A stretch of 64,000 nucleotides of DNA from Mucilaginibacter_A sp050954285 (GCA_050954285.1 JBPBPL010000012.1:62001-126000); one strand, 5' to 3'. Numbered from the stretch's first letter, positions 26,001-35,020 are shown. Numbers and translations are program-made. The notes: generated by a model not told the origin, from the sequence alone.

Positions 26001-28863
26001 GGTAAACAAAGCAGCGTTAACTATTACGGCAGATAATCAGACTAAAACTTACAACACGGCCAATCCGGCATTAACCATCAGTTACAGTGGTTTTGTAAAC
26101 GGAGAAACGAGTTCAAATTTAACCACGTTACCCACAATCATCACTGCGGCCACTACGGCTTCTGCTGTTGGAGCTTACCCGGTAACGGTGTCAGGAGCTG
26201 TAAGTAATAATTACCAAATTACCTATGTAAACGGAGTATTGTCGGTTTATCCGGGTACGCAAACCATTACTTTTACAGCTTCGCCCAAAACTTATGGTGA
26301 TCCGGATTTTGCACTGAATGCGGTTGCATCATCGGGCTTGCCGGTAACCTATAGCAGCAGCAATACGGCTGTAGCAACAGTTGATGCTAATGGTTTGGTT
26401 CATATTGTTTCTGCCGGAAATGTAACGATCTCAGCACTGCAAACCGGGAACGGAAATTATATTGCTACAACCGTCATCAATCAGCAGCTAACCATCAACC
26501 CTGCAACATTAACCGTTGTAGCAGATAACATAACCAAAGCTTTTGGCTCGGCCAATCCACCATTAACTATAACCTATTCGGGTTTTGTTAATGGAGATAC
26601 CAGTACCAGCCTGACTACTCAACCAATCCTCAGTACTACGGCTACAACTGCCTCTGTAGTAGGCTTGTACCCAATCCTGGTTTCCGGGGCAGCAAGTGCC
26701 AATTACCGTATCAACTATCAATCCGGTTCGCTCATTGTAGAACAAGATACGCAGCAGATTACTTTTGCTGCTTTGTCTACGAAAACTTATGGTGATGCTG
26801 ATTTCTCACTTAATGCAATGGCTTCGTCAGGTTTGCCAATTACTTATATCAGTAGTGATAGTACAGTTGCAACAGTAGATAATGCGGGAAAAGTGCATAT
26901 CCTTTCGGCAGGAAATGTAAGTATTACAGCCAGTCAGGTTGGCAACAATAACTACAAAGGCACAGATAATGTTATCCAAACTTTTACGGTAAACAAAGCA
27001 GCATTAACCATTACTGCAGATAATCAAACGATTAGTTATGGCACGCCTATTCCTGCTTTAAGCGTGCATTACAGTGGTTTTGTAAACGGAGAAAACCAAA
27101 TGGTATTAACTGCGCAGCCATCAGTAAGCACCACTGCAACAGCCACTTCCGACCCCGGTACTTATCCGATTACAGTTTCAGACACAACTGCGGCCAATTA
27201 CACTATTACTTTTGTTGCCGGAACCTTAACCATCAGCCCAAAAGCACAAACTATTACTGCTGCTGCCCCAACAGCAAAAACTTATGGTGATGCAGATTTT
27301 AGTTTGAATGCCAGTAGTACAACTACTTTGCCTATCACTTACACCAGCAGCAATCCAGCAGTAGCCACAATTGATGGCAGCGGAAACGTACATGTTTTAA
27401 GCGCAGGAACAGTTGTATTTACTGTTTTTCAAAACGGAAATAGCGATTACACGGCTGCCCCTCCAGTTCAGCAAACAGTAACCATCAACAAAGCGGCTTT
27501 AACCATTACTGCGGATAACCAAAGCAGGGCTTACGGCGCAGCAAACCCGGCATTTACAGTAACCTACAGCGGTTTTGTAAACGGAGAAAATGCCTCCATT
27601 TTAAGCACCCCGGCAACTGTTGGCACCACCGCTACCACAAGTTCTCCGTCCGGCACTTATCCAATTATGCCAAGCAGCGCCGATGCAGCTAATTACACTA
27701 TGCTATATGTGCCCGGAACATTAACAATCAATAATGCTGTGATAAGCGGCGTTAGTTTTGTGCAGACTACGCTTTTAGAAAACCAGCCAGCAGGTACAAT
27801 GGCAGGTACACTTTCAGCAACTTCGCTGGATCCGAATGCTGTTTTTACCTATACTTTTATAACCGGAACAGGGGCTGCTGATAACGCTTCCTTTTCCATA
27901 CAAGGCAATAAAGTGCTCACCGCAACCAGCATGAACTATGAGCAGCAATCAAGCTACAACATCCTGGTTCGCGCTACTAATCAATATGGTTTGTATCTGG
28001 ATCAGGCCTTTACCATCCAAATTACCGATGTAAACGAAGTGCCCACTTTGGCTGCCGTTCCTAATCAATCAGTTTGTAACCTGACTTCGGCACAAAAAAT
28101 AAATTTAACAGCCATTACACCCGGACCAGAATCAACCCAAACCACCACGCTTAGCATAAGCACAACTAACCCGGCCTTATTTAGTAACCTGAGTGTTAGC
28201 AATGTATCCGGCGGTACGGCAGCAATTAACTATACTTTAGCAAGCACCGGTTCGGCTGATATCACGATCACCGTTAAAGATAACGGCGGTACAGCCAATG
28301 GCGGGATTGATAGCTTTAGCCAGACTTTTACGCTTACGGCCAATGAAGTGCCGGTTGCTGCAATTGCTTCGGATAAAGGTACGCAGGTTGTTAAAGGCCA
28401 AACCGTAACACTTACGGCTTCCGGCGGCGGTACTTACAGCTGGGATAATGCTTCCGGTATTGTTGGCACCACCCATAGTGCCGTGCTGCAGGTTCGTCCA
28501 TCGCAAAATACTACTTATTTGGTTACCGCCACCAATGCTTCCGGTTGCAGCACTACAGCCAGCATTACGCTAAATGTAACGGATGATTATTCGATGGTTC
28601 AGGCAGCCAACATTTTAACGCCAAATGGTGACGGCAAAAATGATACGTGGGTAGTTAAAAATATTGATTTATACCCGGAAAGTACCATTATTATTTTTGA
28701 TAAAGGCGGCAGAAGATTGCTTAACGTAAAACATTATAATAATGATTGGGATGGCACTTTTCAGGGTTCACCGCTATCAGAAGATACTTATTATTATGTG
28801 ATTGATTTCGGACCGGGAAAAGCGCCGCTAAAAGGATTCATCACTTTGTTGAGAAACAGATAA
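23059..28863 (+). CDS. giant MBG-repeat adhesin-like protein with T9SS type B sorting domain
   Basis: Exported surface protein of 1934 residues. A signal peptide (about 1-25, ending AFA-Q) is followed by an L-type lectin-like domain (about 28-290), Ig-like segments (to about 570), six tandem repeats of about 165 residues (about 574-1560), a cadherin-like domain (ENQPAGT through ITDVNE, about 1570-1670), Ig-like modules and the gliding-motility C-terminal domain (about 1845-1934, ILTPNGDGKNDTW then the DWDGTFQG turn). That tail is the type B type IX secretion signal. Each repeat pairs a QTITF..KTYGD.DF module with an MBG-type AL.I.ADNQ..Y...NP module. Length and repeats suggest a filamentous adhesin. 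It is followed directly by a PorP/SprF gene, the usual partner of type B substrates. Confidence 0.9.
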   Translation: MLRQLQFIVLLLFLAGLIPQKAFAQFPYTNSFENATAPGANFGGSPTAYLTGGNIDANGSGYLRLTSNANSQAGYAFISSSFPATKGISVSFEYATWGGTGNADGICFFLFDGSLADASFKVGQFGGSLGYSAPVPSTTNGLSKAYLGVGLDEYGNFSNAAFGAGGTGFAPNSVTIRGAYNDANGAYNMLKTVPLSTATHGFNTIGSGTARATAGNTGYRKAYIDIIPDASGIGFDITVKIQHDAVSAPVTIISNYYYSYASPATLKFGYAASTGGSNNYHEIRNTAVTLPASTTLTTPTQTNQTLTTCSNSTGSVNISSGFSTTNTPNGAINTASVDLDPSTTGIQTTYTVVSKGTFTSDGSGNITFAPLNSTVTGPVSCSFTVADNYGATSNTATVTATINAAPILTITNPAAACLPATIDITAAAVTAGSDANLTLSYYSNATATTVLSNPNAITTSGTYYIKAVNASNCSVIQPVTVTINPLPTTANAGSDQTSTTATTTSVTLSGNSPTAGTGLWSQISGPTTATFANATLYNTTAGNLNPGTYTFRWTISNSCGSSADDVTIGITGTQTITFAAIPTKTYGDSDFNAGATASSGIAITYTSINPTVATVDASGNVHILAAGSTIIKASQAGNSNYTAATAVTQTLTVNKASLTIASDNQNKVFGSVNPTLTASYTGFVNNENSNNLTTQPAISTTATTSSPVGTYPITSSGAVDDNYIVTNTPGTLTVSQSSQTITFNTLSAKTYGDTDFTLNATTSSGLPINYISSNPAVATVDASGNVHILSAGTTVITASQAGNSNYIATSVAQTLTVNKAALTLTADNQIKTYNTANPALTISYSGFVNNETAASLPSQATANTTATAASSVGTYPITVTGAASNNYQITYVNGALSVGQSSPAITFNALSAKVYGDADYSLSAISTSGLTVTYTSSNPAVATVDASGNVHILSAGTTVITASQAGNSNYNAAASVAQTLTVNKAALTITADNQTKTYNTANPALTISYSGFVNGETSSNLTTLPTIITAATTASAVGAYPVTVSGAVSNNYQITYVNGVLSVYPGTQTITFTASPKTYGDPDFALNAVASSGLPVTYSSSNTAVATVDANGLVHIVSAGNVTISALQTGNGNYIATTVINQQLTINPATLTVVADNITKAFGSANPPLTITYSGFVNGDTSTSLTTQPILSTTATTASVVGLYPILVSGAASANYRINYQSGSLIVEQDTQQITFAALSTKTYGDADFSLNAMASSGLPITYISSDSTVATVDNAGKVHILSAGNVSITASQVGNNNYKGTDNVIQTFTVNKAALTITADNQTISYGTPIPALSVHYSGFVNGENQMVLTAQPSVSTTATATSDPGTYPITVSDTTAANYTITFVAGTLTISPKAQTITAAAPTAKTYGDADFSLNASSTTTLPITYTSSNPAVATIDGSGNVHVLSAGTVVFTVFQNGNSDYTAAPPVQQTVTINKAALTITADNQSRAYGAANPAFTVTYSGFVNGENASILSTPATVGTTATTSSPSGTYPIMPSSADAANYTMLYVPGTLTINNAVISGVSFVQTTLLENQPAGTMAGTLSATSLDPNAVFTYTFITGTGAADNASFSIQGNKVLTATSMNYEQQSSYNILVRATNQYGLYLDQAFTIQITDVNEVPTLAAVPNQSVCNLTSAQKINLTAITPGPESTQTTTLSISTTNPALFSNLSVSNVSGGTAAINYTLASTGSADITITVKDNGGTANGGIDSFSQTFTLTANEVPVAAIASDKGTQVVKGQTVTLTASGGGTYSWDNASGIVGTTHSAVLQVRPSQNTTYLVTATNASGCSTTASITLNVTDDYSMVQAANILTPNGDGKNDTWVVKNIDLYPESTIIIFDKGGRRLLNVKHYNNDWDGTFQGSPLSEDTYYYVIDFGPGKAPLKGFITLLRNR
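24778..27735 (+). repeat. six tandem coding repeats of about 494 bases
   Basis: Repeat starts (first base of the QTITF-like block) are at 24778, 25273, 25765, 26260, 26752 and 27247, spaced 492-495 bases. Copies 2 and 3 share long near-identical stretches (around 25395-25545 and 25880-26030), a sign of recent duplication or gene conversion. None carries the short dispersed repeat found elsewhere in the window. Confidence 0.9.
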
Positions 28864-28904
28864 TTACACATCCGGAAATCAAAAATCGCCTCAAATTTAA
28901 CAAA

Positions 28905-29819
28905 ATGAAAATCTCAGTTCCCCAAAATATCCTTAAAGCTACGCTATTGTTCACTACTGTTTTTACCGGTATAAAAACAGCATCGGCACAGCTGAACCCA
29001 TACGCTTCTATGTATTTTCAAAACCAGTACTTATCTAACCCGGCCATGGCTGGTTTGGATGAAGGCGTGAACTTAAATCTGGCTGTGCGGCAGCAATGGG
29101 CAACGCTGCCCGGCAGCCCAAAATCACAGTTTATTTCCGGTGATTACAATGCCGGGAAACACGTTGGTTTGGGCCTCGCCATCAGCAATGATCAAACAGG
29201 TTTACTACGTCAAACACGTGCGGTGGCTACCTATGCTTATCATGTAATTTTGGGAGGCAATAACCAGCAGCTCAACTTTGGCCTTTCTGCCGGCGTGAGC
29301 AGCCAGCACATCAATTACAACGAGGTCAACGGCGATCAGGGCGATGTGCAGGTTGATCGTTATAACAACCAAAACCGTGCTTATCCGGATGGCGATTTTG
29401 GTATTTCTTACACCAGCAACAATCTCACCGTGCAAGGTGCCTTGCCAAACCTTAACCATTTGTTTAAAAGTGCCAATACCATTTTGGGTGTAGATCGTTC
29501 AGTTTTTATCACTTCTGTAAGCTATAAGTTCCCAGTCGATGTGTTGGATGGTTCTGTAATCGAGCCGAAACTGGTGTACCGTGGCGTGGATGGCTATAAA
29601 AGCGTGGTTGATGCGGGAATCAATTTTAATATTAAAGGCGATTTGCTGCACCTGTATTCGATGTATCACAGTTCGCAAAGTGAGAGCTTTGGTTTTGGTG
29701 CCAACATCAGTAAAACGGTACAACTGATGCTGTTTTACACCACCGAAAACACGCCGCTAAAAACCTATACCAATGGTGATTTTGAAGTCGGGCTAAAACT
29801 GCATCTGTATAAAGATTGA
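28905..29819 (+). CDS. PorP/SprF family type IX secretion system membrane protein
   Basis: Outer-membrane beta-barrel protein of 304 residues in the PorP/SprF family. After the signal peptide (about 1-28) comes the family's start, QLNPYASMYFQNQYLSNPAMAG, then alternating beta-strand pattern to the C-terminal barrel strand. SprF-like proteins attach specific type B T9SS substrates at the cell surface, and the large adhesin 41 bases upstream is the natural client. The signal peptide is partly encoded by a perfect palindromic copy of the dispersed repeat (28955-28983, residues TVFTGIKTA). Confidence 0.92.
   Translation: MKISVPQNILKATLLFTTVFTGIKTASAQLNPYASMYFQNQYLSNPAMAGLDEGVNLNLAVRQQWATLPGSPKSQFISGDYNAGKHVGLGLAISNDQTGLLRQTRAVATYAYHVILGGNNQQLNFGLSAGVSSQHINYNEVNGDQGDVQVDRYNNQNRAYPDGDFGISYTSNNLTVQGALPNLNHLFKSANTILGVDRSVFITSVSYKFPVDVLDGSVIEPKLVYRGVDGYKSVVDAGINFNIKGDLLHLYSMYHSSQSESFGFGANISKTVQLMLFYTTENTPLKTYTNGDFEVGLKLHLYKD
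28955..28983. repeat. palindromic dispersed repeat, GT variant, inside the PorP/SprF signal peptide
   Basis: Plus core 28955-28965, spacer CCGGTA, minus core 28972-28983. The layout and inner bases are almost the same as the intergenic copy at 11620-11649. Confidence 0.9.
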
Positions 29820-29836
29820 TTTATAAATGCTCAACC

Positions 29837-29871
29837 AAAAAGCCTGCAATTGTCATCGTTGCAGGCTTTTT
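29837..29871 (+). terminator. rho-independent terminator after PorP/SprF
   Basis: Perfect 13-base arms (29837-29849 and 29859-29871) with a 9-base loop. The GC-rich part AGCCTGC is followed by a T run. Confidence 0.88.
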
Positions 29872-30017
29872 ATTTATGTGAAATTTTAACTTGTGAAAAA
29901 TCTTATTATCAAATGCTACAACATTAATTTAAAAATAACAACTTGTTTTAATGTGATATTCATATATTTCATTAGTTGTCTGCATTTTACAGCGGATTAC
30001 TAAATCCTGTAAAAACA

Positions 30018-30052
30018 AAAACCTCGGTTGCTGTACTTGCAACCGAGGTTTT
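30018..30052 (-). terminator. rho-independent terminator of the winged-helix-like gene
   Basis: Perfect 14-base arms (30018-30031 and 30039-30052) around a 7-base loop. On the minus strand it ends in four T. It lies downstream of the gene at 30097-30597. Confidence 0.8.
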
Positions 30053-30058
30053 ATGCTG

Positions 30059-30087
30059 ATACTGTTTTTAGCTGCCTAAAAACAGCA
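30059..30087. repeat. palindromic dispersed repeat, GT variant
   Basis: Cores 30059-30070 (plus) and 30077-30087 (minus) with the spacer GCTGCC, next to a separate terminator hairpin. Confidence 0.85.
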
Positions 30088-30096
30088 ACTCAAATT

Positions 30097-30597
30097 TTAT
30101 TTGGCCAAAGAATATTTGTCTTTCCGGCCTTCTTTTACCGTAGTTAACACACCTTTTGCTTTCAGGTTAGATAACACACTTGCAATCTGCTTAAAAATCT
30201 TGTCAGCATCACTTTGTGGCTCGTATTGTGCCATTGCATTGGCAATATCCTGACCAAAGCCAGCACCGCCAATTTCATTAATTGCAAATGCTATTTTAGA
30301 ACTCAAACCTAAATCTGGAGAATAAGCTGCCGGAACTTCCAATATTTTTGTTGAAGGTTTAGGAGTTTTTGCAGGTTTTGTTTCAGTTTTCTTTTTTGGC
30401 GCTTTTACAGCAACTTCTTCAGCTTGCTCTAAAACCGCTTCCATAATATTGTCTTTACTTTGTTTGGCTGATTTGGTTGTAGCAGAAGCTCCATTAAATG
30501 CATTGAGCATATCTTCATATTTTTTTGCTTCAGCTTGAATACTTTTTATCTTTTCTTTAAGATAAATAATGATGTCTTTTTCGGTTATGTTTGCCAT
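30097..30597 (-). CDS. hypothetical protein with winged-helix-like C-terminus
   Basis: A 166-residue cytoplasmic protein in three parts: a helical N-terminus (about 5-35, likely coiled coil), a Lys/Pro/Thr/Ala-rich flexible linker (about 40-90), and a compact C-terminal domain (about 98-166). The last reads KIAFAINEIGGAGFGQDIANAM followed by LSNLKAKGVL and a basic KEGRKDKYSL wing, the layout of a winged helix. This suggests nucleic-acid binding or a regulatory role. On the minus strand a TACATTTG box sits only a few bases before the ATG, so a nearly leaderless transcript is possible. Confidence 0.65.
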   Translation of the reverse strand: MANITEKDIIIYLKEKIKSIQAEAKKYEDMLNAFNGASATTKSAKQSKDNIMEAVLEQAEEVAVKAPKKKTETKPAKTPKPSTKILEVPAAYSPDLGLSSKIAFAINEIGGAGFGQDIANAMAQYEPQSDADKIFKQIASVLSNLKAKGVLTTVKEGRKDKYSLAK

Positions 30598-30792
30598 TTA
30601 CAAATGTAGATTAGATTTTGAATTAAAAAAGGAATTGGATTTAAAATTGGAAATTAAATAAACTGTTTGTTTGTTGTTAGTGTAACGGCAAGTTATTGAC
30701 TTTGTTTCTGTTAACAAAAAAATAAATTTAATAATATTTCTAATTGAAGATATACTTGTACTTCTAAATACAGCATCCAAATTGTAACTTGG

Positions 30793-30818
30793 ATGCTTCT
30801 TTTATCGATATAAATTTA
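30793..30818 (+). repeat. dispersed repeat half-unit, TC variant
   Basis: Core 30793-30804, tail ATAAATTTAG. It reaches into the stop codon of the S9 peptidase gene. Confidence 0.85.
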
Positions 30819-33317
30819 GTTAGATGCAACTTTCTTGCCATTCATTTCTACTTCCTTGTCCATCTCCAGCATATCTACCGGCTGCGAAAAATCGCCCAGC
30901 AAATACTTGCAAAAGTAATCTCCTTTTTGCCAGAAAAAATATTCCGTCATATCACCATAAGCATGGCGCTGGCCAGGCAGCAAAACATAATCAAACCTTT
31001 TGTTGGCTTTAATTAAAGCATTAACCAAACGGATGGTGTTGGACGGGCTGACATTGTTATCAATATCGCCGGTAGAGAGCAGCAAATGTCCTTTCAGATT
31101 TTTAGCCAGATCCTGGTTTTTATCAATCGAATATTGGAAAGTTGTATCGCCTTTCGGGGTGATGGTTTCTTTCAAACCATTGTGCTTTTCGCTCCACCAG
31201 CGGTTGTAAATACTGTTGTCATGATTGCCTGATTCTGAAACCGCAACTTTAAAAAAATCAGGATAAACCAGCATTGCTGCAGTACTCATAAAACCACCGC
31301 CGGAATGGCCGGTGATGCCCACACGGTTAATATCGATGAAAGGATATTTATCAGCCATTTGCTCGGCAGCGGCTTTTTTATCGGCCAAACCATAATCGCG
31401 CAGGTTGCCATAACCGTAGTTGTGGTACCATTTGGATCGTTCTGGGTTGCCGCCGCGGTTGCCAATTGTAATCACTACAAAGCCAAATTGCGCCAACCTT
31501 TCATGTGCGTCCATGCTTTTGCTGAAGGCAGTATTTACGGCTTCGGTTTGCGGACCAGGATAAACGTATTCAATTAATGGATACTTCTTTTGTGCATCAA
31601 AATCATAAGGTTTGTACATTACGCCATACAAATCGGTGATGCCATCATCAGCTTTTAGTTTAATTGGTTCTGGAAACTTGTAACCGGCAGCCATTAAATT
31701 GGATAAATCAGCAGTTTCCAAGTCCATTAGCTTGTGCCCCAAAAAATCACACAAAACCGCTTTCGGAATGGTGTTTACGCGCGAAAAAGTATTGACAAAA
31801 AACTTGCTGTTATCATTCAAACTGGAGGCATGATCAAAGTTTCCTGCATCTAACAATTGCATTTTGCTGCCATCAAAATGGATACTGTACAAATGCGAAT
31901 AATATGGATTTTCATTTGCCTCTCTGCCAGAAGCGGTAAAATACAACACACGGTTTTTAGCATCAATATTTACAATATCATCACAATGAAAAGAACCGGA
32001 AGTGATCTGATTTTTTAGTTTTCCGCTTTCATCATACAAGTAAAAATGTGCCCAGCCGTCGCGTTCGCTCCATTCAATCAATTCTTTTCCATCGTTTATC
32101 AAACCCGGCCGGTTAATCTCGATATAAGTATTTAATCTTTCCTGAACCAGCAAGTTTACTTTATCGGTTTGAATGTCAACACTGCAAACATCAATCTTTT
32201 TCAAATCCCGGCCAGTTCTATAAAAGTAAAATTTACTGTTGTTGCCCAACCACAAGTTTGGTCTAAATTCGTCATCGCGGTTTTTTTGCAAAGTTGGTGC
32301 CGGCCACATGGAAAGTTCCTGATCTTTAAACAAAGCCACATTTAACTTTTTAGAAGTTTTTGCCGCAAAATCAAACAGTAACATTTCTTTGATCGGGTTT
32401 TCTTTTTCGCCCGGAAGCTGATACTTGTATGTTTCTAAAGTTGGGCGCGGTTCTGCCACGCTGTTAATCACCCAGAAATCTTTCAGCTTGCGGTTGTCAG
32501 ATTTAATCATGGCAAAATGTTTCGCATCCGGCGACCATAAAACCTGTGTTGGCTTACGTTTCTTTTTATTTTTTTCTTCATCAACGTTGGTTTCGTTCAT
32601 AAAACTACCGCCATAGGCATAATCTTTTACCCCATCTTTAGTAAGCTGATGTTCTACAATAGTGCTGTCATCTTCATTTTTTAAAGCTTTTTTGTAATTG
32701 GCTTTATCCATCCAAAACAAATTATAAGTACGTGCAAAAATGATGGCCGAACTATCCGGCGCAATCGAAGCCCACATTGGTTTTGGAATTACTTTTTCGT
32801 AATTGGCCAATTCAGTGGTTTTGCCGGTTTGTAAATTATATTGAAAGTAAAAGATTTTTTTCTCCAAAGAATCAGCAGCTTTTTTATCTTTTCGATCTTT
32901 TTTAGTTATATCTATCGAACTTTTTAAATCAAATTGGATACTTTTTTCATCTTTGGTAAACTTCAAATTTTCGATGGGCAAATGTTGTGCGTCAAACGGG
33001 TCTTTCACAATCAACGTAACAGCGGCAGCAACTTTGGCATTATCAAATAACGGCTTTTTGCTGCGCGCCATCGGATCAACCAAAAACCATTTTTTGCCGG
33101 CGCTGGTTTCAAACATGTACCAAAAACGATCAGAGTTTTTGAGCCAATGCGCATCAACCGAAGTCGAAAAAATCATTTTTTGGAGTTTTTTGGGAGAGAA
33201 GCGTGCTGCCAGCAAATAATTGCCTTTGGCCGGAGCTGCTGGATTTGGACTGATGTTTTGTGCTTTTAGTTGCATGCAAAACAGTGGCAACAGCAGAGAC
33301 AAGTAGAACTTTTTCAT
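30816..33317 (-). CDS. S9 family peptidase (prolyl oligopeptidase/DPP IV-like)
   Basis: Exported serine peptidase of 833 residues from the ATG at 33315-33317 (a longer frame starts at 33347). The signal peptide MKKFYLSLLLPLFCMQLKAQ defines the start. A beta-propeller-type N-terminal region (about 40-560) is followed by the alpha/beta hydrolase domain, with GHSGGG nucleophile, Asp in TGDIDNNV and His in GQRHAYG. It is a paralogue of the truncated gene at the start of the window. It lacks any repeat core in 2.5 kb except the coding-conserved KKYP stretch. Confidence 0.92.
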   Translation of the reverse strand: MKKFYLSLLLPLFCMQLKAQNISPNPAAPAKGNYLLAARFSPKKLQKMIFSTSVDAHWLKNSDRFWYMFETSAGKKWFLVDPMARSKKPLFDNAKVAAAVTLIVKDPFDAQHLPIENLKFTKDEKSIQFDLKSSIDITKKDRKDKKAADSLEKKIFYFQYNLQTGKTTELANYEKVIPKPMWASIAPDSSAIIFARTYNLFWMDKANYKKALKNEDDSTIVEHQLTKDGVKDYAYGGSFMNETNVDEEKNKKKRKPTQVLWSPDAKHFAMIKSDNRKLKDFWVINSVAEPRPTLETYKYQLPGEKENPIKEMLLFDFAAKTSKKLNVALFKDQELSMWPAPTLQKNRDDEFRPNLWLGNNSKFYFYRTGRDLKKIDVCSVDIQTDKVNLLVQERLNTYIEINRPGLINDGKELIEWSERDGWAHFYLYDESGKLKNQITSGSFHCDDIVNIDAKNRVLYFTASGREANENPYYSHLYSIHFDGSKMQLLDAGNFDHASSLNDNSKFFVNTFSRVNTIPKAVLCDFLGHKLMDLETADLSNLMAAGYKFPEPIKLKADDGITDLYGVMYKPYDFDAQKKYPLIEYVYPGPQTEAVNTAFSKSMDAHERLAQFGFVVITIGNRGGNPERSKWYHNYGYGNLRDYGLADKKAAAEQMADKYPFIDINRVGITGHSGGGFMSTAAMLVYPDFFKVAVSESGNHDNSIYNRWWSEKHNGLKETITPKGDTTFQYSIDKNQDLAKNLKGHLLLSTGDIDNNVSPSNTIRLVNALIKANKRFDYVLLPGQRHAYGDMTEYFFWQKGDYFCKYLLGDFSQPVDMLEMDKEVEMNGKKVASN

Positions 33318-33405
33318 CAAAAATAATTTGAGACGAAAAATATTCAATTGTATTTTAAAAAGATCATGTTATTCTTAAAAAGACAAGTTTGTAATGTAAA
33401 AATTT

Positions 33406-33452
33406 CAATACTTCTTTTATCTGCCTAAATTTAGGTGATAAAAGAAGTATTG
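33406..33452. repeat. longest palindromic dispersed repeat, TC variant
   Basis: Outer arms of 16 bases (33406-33421 and 33437-33452) are perfect, and the middle is a second palindrome, CCTAAATTTAGG. The whole 47 bases are symmetric apart from two inner pairs. This copy shows two half-units joined at their tails. Confidence 0.92.
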
Positions 33453-33468
33453 ATAGATTTAAAAAAAA

Positions 33469-33512
33469 ATGGTTCAGTTTGATAACAAAAGCAAGTTATC
33501 AAACTGAACCAT
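33469..33512 (-). terminator. rho-independent terminator of the SGNH lipoprotein gene
   Basis: Perfect 18-base arms (33469-33486 and 33495-33512) with an 8-base loop, followed on the minus strand by nine T. It lies 21 bases after the stop codon at 33534. Confidence 0.92.
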
Positions 33513-33533
33513 CAATTAAATTTAAGTAAAAGT

Positions 33534-34844
33534 TTAATTTACTTTCACCACATTATAGGAAGAAATATTAAGTGCCGGAACGTTGGATCCGTATTTGGCG
33601 TTGATTACTTTGATAATTTCATCGGCAACGTAAGCGTTGCCACGAGGTGTAAAATGGATACCATCCAACGAAAAGAATCCGCCGCTGATGAAATTGTTAT
33701 TTAACGTTACTCCATCCTGTATAATGCCGGTTTTGAGTTGATTAAGCAGTGTGTAAGAATCAAAAACAGGCAAATTCATGCTTGCTGCAACTGTTTTAAT
33801 TGCAGTGTTGTAGCTGCTTACGTAATCCTGCACTTTTGCCGCTTCTGTCGCATCCAAAACTTCTTTGCTGAGCAACGGATTTGCCGGAGATAAGCCGTAA
33901 TAGGGTAAGCCATTTACAATTTGGCCTAACTGAGAAGTATCAAAAGTTAGCATAATTAAATCAGTATTGGTTGCAGCCCTGGTGATATAATTACCATTTG
34001 CATTTAATGCTTGAATATATATAGTTGTGAATAGCGGACTTGTTTTTTGGGCTGCAGCAATTAAGGCTGGTACGGTAATATAATGAAAAAACGGAAGAAC
34101 TGTAACATCAGGAATGGTAGAAACCACACCTTTTGCACCGCTTTTGGTAAGCGCAGTAATTGCTGTATTATATAACTGGGCAAAAGTTGCTTTATCTGTT
34201 AAAGGGTCTGTTGCTGATGTTCCACTGGAAGTTGCATAACCTAACACATCATTATTGCCTAACCAGCAGGTAAAAAAGGTGAAAGCTTTTGCCGTTACGA
34301 AATCTAAATAAGCGGTGGCATTGGTTCCGGCATTACCGGGAAGTAAGCGTTCGTAAAAACCATTGTAATTGCCATAAAGTGGGTTAGTTACATCAGCAAG
34401 TTTAATTCCGGGCACACCATAATTGTTCAAATCGGCGGTATATTTGGTGTATAAAGTAACAGGAATACCGGTAATTGTAGCTTGCTCACGAATAGCCAGA
34501 TTAGTAGTTACCCGCACAATAATCGGCGTTCCGTCGGTATTGTACCCGGTTAGTTTAAGGTAACCTGAACCATTTGCCTGATCCGCAGAAAACAGCGGAG
34601 AAGTAAAAGCGCCGCCACCAGCCAATTTCATCTGTCCGGCCAGTAAATTAGGGAAAGCCACTTGTTGTCCGGCCAAGTACAAGCCACCATCAGCGAAACC
34701 AGAGGTGATAGAGTTTCCTACCGAGATATAGCGGGAAAAATCTGCCGAGCCAGAATTATTAATTGTGTTTGCCTTCTCTTTTTTACATGCTGTAAAAGAA
34801 AAAATGTAGGCTGCAAAGGTCCAAATTAGGTAACGTGTTTTCAA
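33534..34844 (-). CDS. SGNH/GDSL hydrolase family lipoprotein
   Basis: Predicted lipoprotein esterase of 436 residues. The lipobox SFTAC puts the lipidated Cys at residue 20. The block I nucleophile motif reads VGNSITSGFADGG (Ser45, with Asn in place of the usual Asp of GDS). Block III appears as LGNNDVLG, and the catalytic Asp-His pair as DGIHFTPRGNAY near the C-terminus. The protein probably faces the periplasm or cell surface. Substrate unknown. The family includes esterases, lipases and glycan deacetylases. Confidence 0.88.
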   Translation of the reverse strand: MKTRYLIWTFAAYIFSFTACKKEKANTINNSGSADFSRYISVGNSITSGFADGGLYLAGQQVAFPNLLAGQMKLAGGGAFTSPLFSADQANGSGYLKLTGYNTDGTPIIVRVTTNLAIREQATITGIPVTLYTKYTADLNNYGVPGIKLADVTNPLYGNYNGFYERLLPGNAGTNATAYLDFVTAKAFTFFTCWLGNNDVLGYATSSGTSATDPLTDKATFAQLYNTAITALTKSGAKGVVSTIPDVTVLPFFHYITVPALIAAAQKTSPLFTTIYIQALNANGNYITRAATNTDLIMLTFDTSQLGQIVNGLPYYGLSPANPLLSKEVLDATEAAKVQDYVSSYNTAIKTVAASMNLPVFDSYTLLNQLKTGIIQDGVTLNNNFISGGFFSLDGIHFTPRGNAYVADEIIKVINAKYGSNVPALNISSYNVVKVN

Positions 34845-34994
34845 TTTAATTTTTTAAAAGAAATAATTTAGTATTTTATTTAACAAAATAAAGATATGAT
34901 TTTACCAGCCTTTCATAGCACAATAGTGAGAAATTAGCAGCATACGGTACGTTAATAATTGCCCTGTTAAGAATAAATGTTTTCGCTTGTGGCA

Positions 34995-35020
34995 ATACTG
35001 TTTTTATCAATAAAAATTGG
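34995..35020 (+). repeat. dispersed repeat half-unit, GT variant
   Basis: Core 34995-35006, tail ATAAAAATTGG; about 90 bases before the molybdenum cofactor operon. Confidence 0.85.

Noticed and set aside
24778..27735. Regular repeats as a possible CRISPR array
   Set aside because: Units are about 494 bases, coding, and in frame; no short repeats with unique spacers.
30598..30780. Short minus-strand frame of 60 codons between two genes
   Set aside because: Very AT-rich and low complexity, without start context or recognisable features; taken as non-coding leader of the winged-helix-like gene.
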